64,000 nucleotides of DNA from positions 3,057,501 to 3,121,500 of the forward strand of contig CP096134.1 of the NCBI GenBank assembly GCA_023242925.1, read 5' to 3'. Positions within the stretch are counted from its first letter, which is position 1; every line of letters begins with the position of its first letter. The stretch comes from Hyphomonadaceae bacterium JAD_PAG50586_4. Its GTDB lineage: Bacteria; Pseudomonadota; Alphaproteobacteria; Caulobacterales; Aquidulcibacteraceae. Of this stretch, positions 58,829 through 64,000 are shown piece after piece. The notes under the pieces are model-generated. The model was not told the origin of the DNA, ran no database searches, and saw only the letters and a list, made by a program, of their open reading frames with translations. The position numbers and the translations under genes were made by a program.

Positions 58829-58904
58829 TGGCAGGAGTTGAGGGACTCGAACCCACGACCCTCGGTTTTGGAGACCGATGCTCTACCAGCTGAGCTAAAC
58901 TCCT
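58829..58904 (-). tRNA. tRNA-Trp (anticodon CCA)
   Basis: On the minus strand, 76 bases fold as a tRNA: the acceptor stem AGGAGTT/AACTCCT, D-loop AGCTCAGCTGGTAGAGC, anticodon stem loop CGGTCTCCAAAACCG with CCA at the centre, T-arm GGGTTCGAGTCCC, and encoded 3' GCCA. The tRNA-Trp/secE/nusG order is the usual one. Confidence 0.97.
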
Positions 58905-59140
58905 ACACGCCTGTTTCTACAGGGTTTTTCCTCAAAATGCCGGCGTGACCCAGGGTCGACGCAGAACCCAAAAGTGCGCGCCGATTTCCGAATACCCGCA
59001 TTTTGTGGAAGGCGGCTCTTCTAATCCGGGCAATCTGCCGATGCAAGACCAGGTCGGGGTTGCAAGCCAGAGGGGCCACAAGAGAGCTCGTGCCGCCCCA
59101 TAATACCACAACACGTTTCGTAACGGCGCCCCTCAGTCAG

Positions 59141-61332
59141 ATGACCTCGGCCCGGTCGGCGTCCGCCGCCTTTGCCTGCTCTTTCCGTTGGCGCGGAAGT
59201 TCCGAGTCTGATCTTGGTCGGGCTTGGGCCCGTTATCAGGAGACCATCAGAGCCGTGCCAATTTCAGCCCGCGTAGAGCCACGCCATCTTTCGGCGCTGG
59301 AACAAAGTGCGCGGCTCAACGCGCGTATTGGCTGGATCCGGCTTCCCATCGTGTTCGCCTTTGGCGGCATGATTGTGGGCCTCGCCGATAGCGGCCTTGG
59401 CCTTGGCTGGTTGGCGCTGATGCTGCTGATCGAGCGCGCCACCACCTGGATCAGGCTGCGTCTCGCCGCTGGCGAACAGCGACTGCGCCAACCTTATATG
59501 ATCGCTATCGCGGTAATCTCGGCGATGTGGGTGGCCGCTTCTCTATTGTTGTGGAGCGCCAACACGGAAGTGGCGCGCATGGCGGGCGTCGTGTGCCTGT
59601 TGATCACGGCGCTCGCTGGGATCGTCGGGGGACACAAAGACCCGCGTGTTTCGGTCTTGCTGCTGGCGCCGCCGCTTGGCGCCTTCTTCGTCTTGCTCAC
59701 TTTGCACCTTATCGCGCACGCACCGCCCCTCGCCGCGTTCCTCGGCATCGTCGCCACTATAGGCGCCTGCATATCGGTGGTGACCTGCGCGGTCGTGCTG
59801 CACACGTCGGACCGCAACCTGATGCGCAAGAACGAAGAACTTGAGCAAGTGTCGCGCGCGCTCGCTGAAAGCAAAGCCTTCCTCGAAGAAACCACTGCCG
59901 TCGCCAAAGTGGGCGGCTGGCGCTTTGACCCCGTCACGCAGCTCGTGGAATGGAGCCCTGAGACACGGCGCATCTTGGAGCTGGACGAAGGCGTCCGGCC
60001 AAACTTGCAGCTCGGCCTGTCGCTCTACGCGGCGGAAGCCCAGCCCGTTATCATCAAGGCGCTTCGCGATTCACTCCAATCCGACGCGCCTTGGGTGCGC
60101 GAATTGCCGCTCGCATTGCCCAGTGGCGCGCGCAAATGGGTGCGCGTCACCGGTAAGGGCGTCAGCGTCGACGGCGCCAAAGTTATTATCGGCGCATTCC
60201 AAGACATCACCGAACGCGTGCGCCTCGAAGAAGAGCTGTTGCAAGCGCAAAAGCTCGAAGCCATTGGGCGTCTCACCGGCGGCGTCGCTCATGATTTCAA
60301 CAACGTGCTGACCGCGATCCTCAGCTCCGCCGAATTGCTGGAGAACGCGCCCGAGCAACGCACCGCGCAGCTTGGCGCGGCCATCGCCAAGGCCGCCACA
60401 CGCGCCGGCGACCTCACCACAAAGCTTCTTGCCTATTCGCGCCGCCAAGTGCTCCATCCGAGTGCGCTCGATCTCAACGTCGCCGTCGAAGAAGCGATCG
60501 TTCTGCTCACCCCGATGCTGAACGACACCATAGCGATTAAACGCGCGTTGCATCCGGCGCCGCTCTGGGCAATGGCCGATCCCGCCCAACTCGCCAACGC
60601 CATCCTCAATCTTGCGATCAACGCCGCGGACGCGATGCCGAAAGGCGGCGTGCTGCATTTCGCGACGACACTCGACACACAAGGTCGCGCGCGGCTCGAC
60701 GTCACCGACACCGGCATTGGCATGACGCCCGAGCTGACTGCCAAAATCTTCGATCCGTTCTTCACCACCAAGGGCGCTGGCCTCGGCACCGGGCTCGGTC
60801 TTTCGATGGTGCACGGCTTCGTCAATCAATCGGGCGGCGCCATCGAAGTCGACAGCACGCCAGGGCAAGGCGCGCGCTTTACGCTAACCTTCCCACCCTC
60901 GGACGCAGCGCCCGTCACGCGCGTAGAGGCTCACGAACATGCGCAGATTGAGACGCACACGCGGATATTGCTGGTCGATGACGACGACCTCGTCCGTGCC
61001 GCACTCACACGCGTGCTTTGCGAGCATGGCTTTTCCGTCGCCGCGGCCGCGACCCCAATGCAGCGCTGGAGCAAATCAGCGCAAGCGAATTTGATCTGGC
61101 CATCGTCGATGTTGCACTTGGCCCCAACGTGTCCGGCGCAGAACTCGCGCACGACCTCATCATCCATGCGCCGCACATGAAAATTCTGCTGATCTCCGGC
61201 TACACGCAGGAGAAACTCGACGCCCAGACGCGCACGATCTCCTTCCTGCAAAAGCCGTTCACCCACCAAGCGCTCCTGGATAGCCTCGCAGCCCTGCAAA
61301 GCCCGCCAGCGGCACGAGCCACCGGCGCCTAA
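59141..61332 (+). CDS. Hybrid histidine kinase with a receiver domain, frameshifted
   Basis: The protein has an N-terminal group of about six membrane helices (IGWIRLPIVFAFGGMIVGLA onward), a PAS-like domain (ETTAVAKVGGWRFDPVTQLV, with ITERVRLEEELLQAQKLEAI), a phosphoacceptor helix with the motif GGVAHDFNNVLTAILSSAEL, and an HATPase domain with NLAINAADAMP and GTGLGLSMVHGFVNQSG. A receiver domain follows (RILLVDDDDLVRAALTRVL). One C is missing from the CCCC at 61053-61056; adding it gives AATPNAALEQISASEFDLAI and completes the receiver to 61332. GTG 59255, after an AGGAG, is another possible start. Confidence 0.87.
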
Positions 61333-61404
61333 AAGAGCCGGCGGCGCGTGAAGCTGCTTGCGTCGCAAATGCGGTAATGCTCCCCTCCGTTGCGAGGGGA
61401 CGTC

Positions 61405-62289
61405 ATGCTTATCTTGCGCTGGTTGGCATTCACACTTGGCGCACTTGTTTTGTGCGCGCTTGGCTTCGTCGGCTGGGTCTATGCCGCGAGCGAAGCGCAT
61501 TTCCGCTCCTTTTCGGCCCCGTCCGCTTTCACCCATCCGATACCCGAGAACGAAGCCTCGATCGCCCACGGCGCGCGATTGGCGCTCACACGAGGCTGCT
61601 ACGGCTGTCACGGCGCCGCACTCCAAGGCGAAGTCATGTGGGGCAATGTGCAAACACCGAACCTGCCGGCGCTTGCGCGCACTGAACCACCAGCGGCGTT
61701 TGAATCCGCGATCCGTCACGGCATCGGCCATGACGGCCGCGCGCTCTATTCGATGCCCTCGTACAATTTCGTGCGTATGAGCGACCAAGACGTCGCCGCC
61801 CTCATCGCGTTTCTGCGCGCAACACCGGTTTCAAACGAAGCGCCGCCCGGCGATTTGGCGCCGTGGTTCGAGCGCACGCGCGGCGATTTCATGATCCGGC
61901 TTGAGATCGCCAAGGGCGCTGATGGCGCGATGCCGCGCTTTCTCAATCTCGGTCCTCCGCTCTCGCAACAAGACAATCCAGACCAGCGCATCGCGCGCGG
62001 CGAATATCTCGCCATGACGAGCTGCAACGAATGTCACGGTATGAGTCTGCGCGCTGATTATCCGTGGCCGAGCAACGCGCCCGATCTCATCGTCATGAGC
62101 GCCTATAACCAAGACGCCTTCACGCGTCTGATGCGTGAAGGCGTACCGTCCAGCGGCGCTGAATTGCCAATGATGGGACCCGTCGCGCGCGGCCGCTTCG
62201 TGCATTGGACAGACGAGGAGATCGCTGATCTCTACGCCTATCTCACCGACATGAGCCGCCGCGCGGTTGAAGCGGAAAGCCCCGATTAG
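61405..62289 (+). CDS. Membrane-anchored dihaem cytochrome c
   Basis: The 294-residue protein begins with a membrane helix (LRWLAFTLGALVLCALGFVG) that anchors it in the inner membrane with the rest in the periplasm. Two CxxCH haem motifs are present: CYGCH (Cys65, Cys68, His69) and CNECH near residue 213. The axial methionine candidates are in MPSYNFVRM and ELPMMGPVA. It resembles cytochrome subunits of membrane dehydrogenases, but no partner enzyme is next to it. GAGGGGA lies five bases before ATG 61405. Confidence 0.9.
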   Translation: MLILRWLAFTLGALVLCALGFVGWVYAASEAHFRSFSAPSAFTHPIPENEASIAHGARLALTRGCYGCHGAALQGEVMWGNVQTPNLPALARTEPPAAFESAIRHGIGHDGRALYSMPSYNFVRMSDQDVAALIAFLRATPVSNEAPPGDLAPWFERTRGDFMIRLEIAKGADGAMPRFLNLGPPLSQQDNPDQRIARGEYLAMTSCNECHGMSLRADYPWPSNAPDLIVMSAYNQDAFTRLMREGVPSSGAELPMMGPVARGRFVHWTDEEIADLYAYLTDMSRRAVEAESPD

Positions 62290-62412
62290 ACAGCGTTCCA
62301 GGGCGCCAGCCTTCATCGACATTCCGATGTGACGCGCCGACAGCGTTGCGATGCGCGCGTGCGCGTGGTTCTTGTTTGCTCTTCAGCAACCAGCCGCGCC
62401 GCGGAGCACACT

Positions 62413-63695
62413 TTGATCGATCTTCCCTTCACGCTTCCGTGTGGCGCAGTTTTGAAAAACCGACTGGCGAAAGCGGCGATGACGGAAGGGCTCGCGGATC
62501 CGCAAGGAAGGCCCACGCCAGAGCTTGATCGTTTGTACGAGATTTGGGCGCGCGGCGGCGCGGGCCTGCTTCTGTCGGGCAACATACAGATTGATGCGGG
62601 CCACCTTGAGCGGCCGGGCAATGTCATTGTCGATCGTGAAGCGGACGCGACCATGCGCGAACGCCTCCGGGCGTGGGCGCGCGCAGCCGCGTGCGATGGC
62701 GCCCATTTCTGGGCGCAGATCAGCCACGCTGGGCGCCAAACCATGACAAGCGTCAACCCGCACCCAAAGGCGCCGTCCGCGGTAAAGCTCGCTCTGCCGG
62801 GGGACAATTCGGCGAACCTGTCGCTATGACAGATGCGGAGATCGCGGACGTCATCGCAGGCTTCGCGCGGGCGGCGCGTGTGTGCAAGGAAACGGGCTTT
62901 ACCGGCGTTCAAGTGCACGCCGCGCACGGCTATCTCATCTCGCAATTCCTGAGCCCCCGCTCCAATCAGCGTACGGACCAATGGGGCGGCGCGCTCGAAA
63001 ACCGCGCGCGTCTGCTGCTTGAGGTCGTCAAGGCTGCGCGCGCAAGCGTTGGCGCTGAGTTTCCCGTCTCGGTGAAGCTCAACAGCGCCGACTTTCAGCG
63101 CGGCGGCTTTGCCTTCGAGGACAGCTTGCAGGTCGCGAAATGGCTGGAGCAAGCAGGCGTCGATCTCATTGAGATTTCCGGCGGCACCTATGAGCAACCC
63201 AAATTACTCGGCATCGAAGGGCTCGAGCCGCCCGAAGCACAGCGCCACGTCGCGGCCAGCACGATCGCGCGCGAGGCCTATTTCGTCGACTTCGCAAAGG
63301 CGATGAAAGCCGCTTTGTCCACGCCAATCATGGTGACGGGCGGCCTTCGCACGCGTGCAGCGATGGCTGAAGCACTGGAATCAGGTGCTGCCGACATCAT
63401 TGGCCTCGGCCGCCCACTCTGCGTCGCGCCCGATGGACCAAACGCGCTTTTGAGCGGCGCTGCTGAACTGCCGCGGGCGGAAAACGAATTGGCGTTGCTG
63501 CCTGCGTGGCTAAGCTTTCTCACACGCATCAAGTCGATCCGCGCCATAAACGGCTTCGCCACGCAATATTGGTTTTACGCGCAGATCTATGCGCTAGGCC
63601 GCACCGGCGCCACCGCGCCCGAGCGTAGTGTGTTCGCAGCGCTGAATGAGGTAGAGACCACCCACAAGAATTGGCTTCGCGCCCATCGCCGATGA
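62413..63695 (+). CDS. Old-yellow-enzyme-like NADH:flavin oxidoreductase, frameshifted
   Basis: The N-terminal part (FTLPCGAVLKNRLAKAAMTE, GRPTPELDRLYEIWARGGAG) and the later part (HAAHGYLISQFLSPRSNQRT, DQWGGALENRARLLLEVV, VDLIEISGGTYEQPK) are the FMN-binding barrel of the OYE family. One G is missing from the GGGGG at 62799-62803; adding it gives ALPGGQFGEPVAM. Homology begins about residue 30 of the frame that opens at ATG 62329, and GGAG precedes a TTG at 62413, which I prefer. Restored length about 427 residues. It reduces an activated double bond; substrate unknown. Confidence 0.87.
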
Positions 63696-63714
63696 GGCGC
63701 GAAGCCAGATTCAA

Positions 63715-64000
63715 TTAGCCGGCGTCGTAGAGCACTTCCCAGATGTGGCCGTCCGGATCGGTGAAATAGCCCGAGTACGAGCCTTCATCGTCTTCCGCCG
63801 GCGTCACCGCGCCCGCGCCAGCCGCCTTGGCCTTCGCGAGCAGCGCATCGACGTCGCCGCGGCTGTCGGTGAAATAGCTGAGGATCGTTTCCGACGAGCC
63901 CTTCGCCGCTGCGCCATGGCCGACGCTTTCGACATACACGCCGAACTCGCCGCGTTGCAGCAGCACCAGATAGACCCCGTCGAGATCGAACGCTGCGCTA
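63715..64000 (-). CDS. VOC-family protein, cut by the right window edge
   Basis: The visible C-terminal 94 residues show a VOC module (VYVESVGHGAAAKGSSETIL, DVDALLAKAKAAGAGAV, and the strand GYFTDPDGHIWEVLYDAG). The start lies beyond position 64000. Function unknown; VOC proteins bind metals or small molecules. Confidence 0.82.
   Translation of the reverse strand, partial: SAAFDLDGVYLVLLQRGEFGVYVESVGHGAAAKGSSETILSYFTDSRGDVDALLAKAKAAGAGAVTPAEDDEGSYSGYFTDPDGHIWEVLYDAG

Overview
This is 64 kb of high-GC chromosomal DNA from an alphaproteobacterium, probably of the Caulobacterales/Hyphomonadaceae type. Evidence for that is the cell-cycle pair RcdA (DUF1465) and TrcR (DUF1013), a COQ9-family protein, an alphaproteobacterial-type LexA box (GTTC-N7-GTTC), several TonB-dependent receptors and a CC0125/CC1285-like lipoprotein. 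I see no prophage, insertion sequence, CRISPR array or plasmid genes; the window is core chromosome with small accessory blocks.

Layout. 0-7.5 kb: rpmE, rcdA, a quinone oxidoreductase, envelope lipoproteins, a D-aminoacylase-like lipoprotein and a PLL-type lectin propeller, then trcR. 7.6-13.3 kb: a FecA-like receptor, msrA with an msrB remnant, two divergent DUF465 genes, lpxR and a diguanylate cyclase. 13.4-22.3 kb: purE-purK, COQ9, rpsU, a MarR/VOC divergent pair, trxB, mscS, a LysR regulator and a YpfJ-type metallopeptidase. 22.3-32.8 kb: an MFS pump, a radical SAM gene with a LexA box, a folB-SDR-SMR operon, an EamA transporter, a saccharopine-dehydrogenase-like enzyme, an aminotransferase, a TFIIB-type zinc protein and a TonB-dependent receptor. 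32.9-42.4 kb: rplJ-rplL-rpoB-rpoC. 42.9-49.6 kb: small regulators, a LysR/NmrA-like pair, map, glutathione peroxidase, lipoproteins. 49.7-50.9 kb: rplK-rplA. 51-57.9 kb: an AraC-type membrane regulator, a desaturase/DUF2147 fusion, a DUF2156 protein and a TonB receptor/TonB-CTD pair. 57.9-58.9 kb: tRNA-Trp, secE, nusG. 59-64 kb: hybrid histidine kinase, dihaem cytochrome c, old-yellow-enzyme-like oxidoreductase, VOC protein.

How the genes fit together. The usual tRNA-Trp/secE/nusG/rplKAJL/rpoBC cluster is present on the minus strand but is split into three pieces by two blocks of about 7 kb. Several regulators sit beside plausible targets with visible inverted-repeat operators (MarR/VOC, LysR/mscS near trxB, TonB receptor/TonB-CTD). 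The radical SAM gene has a LexA box overlapping its predicted promoter.

Quality warning. At least fifteen one- or two-base disruptions, nearly all in homopolymer runs, break otherwise normal genes, including the essential rpoB and the purE-purK pair. I read these as base-calling or assembly errors rather than true pseudogenes, and I give the span of the whole restored gene in each case.
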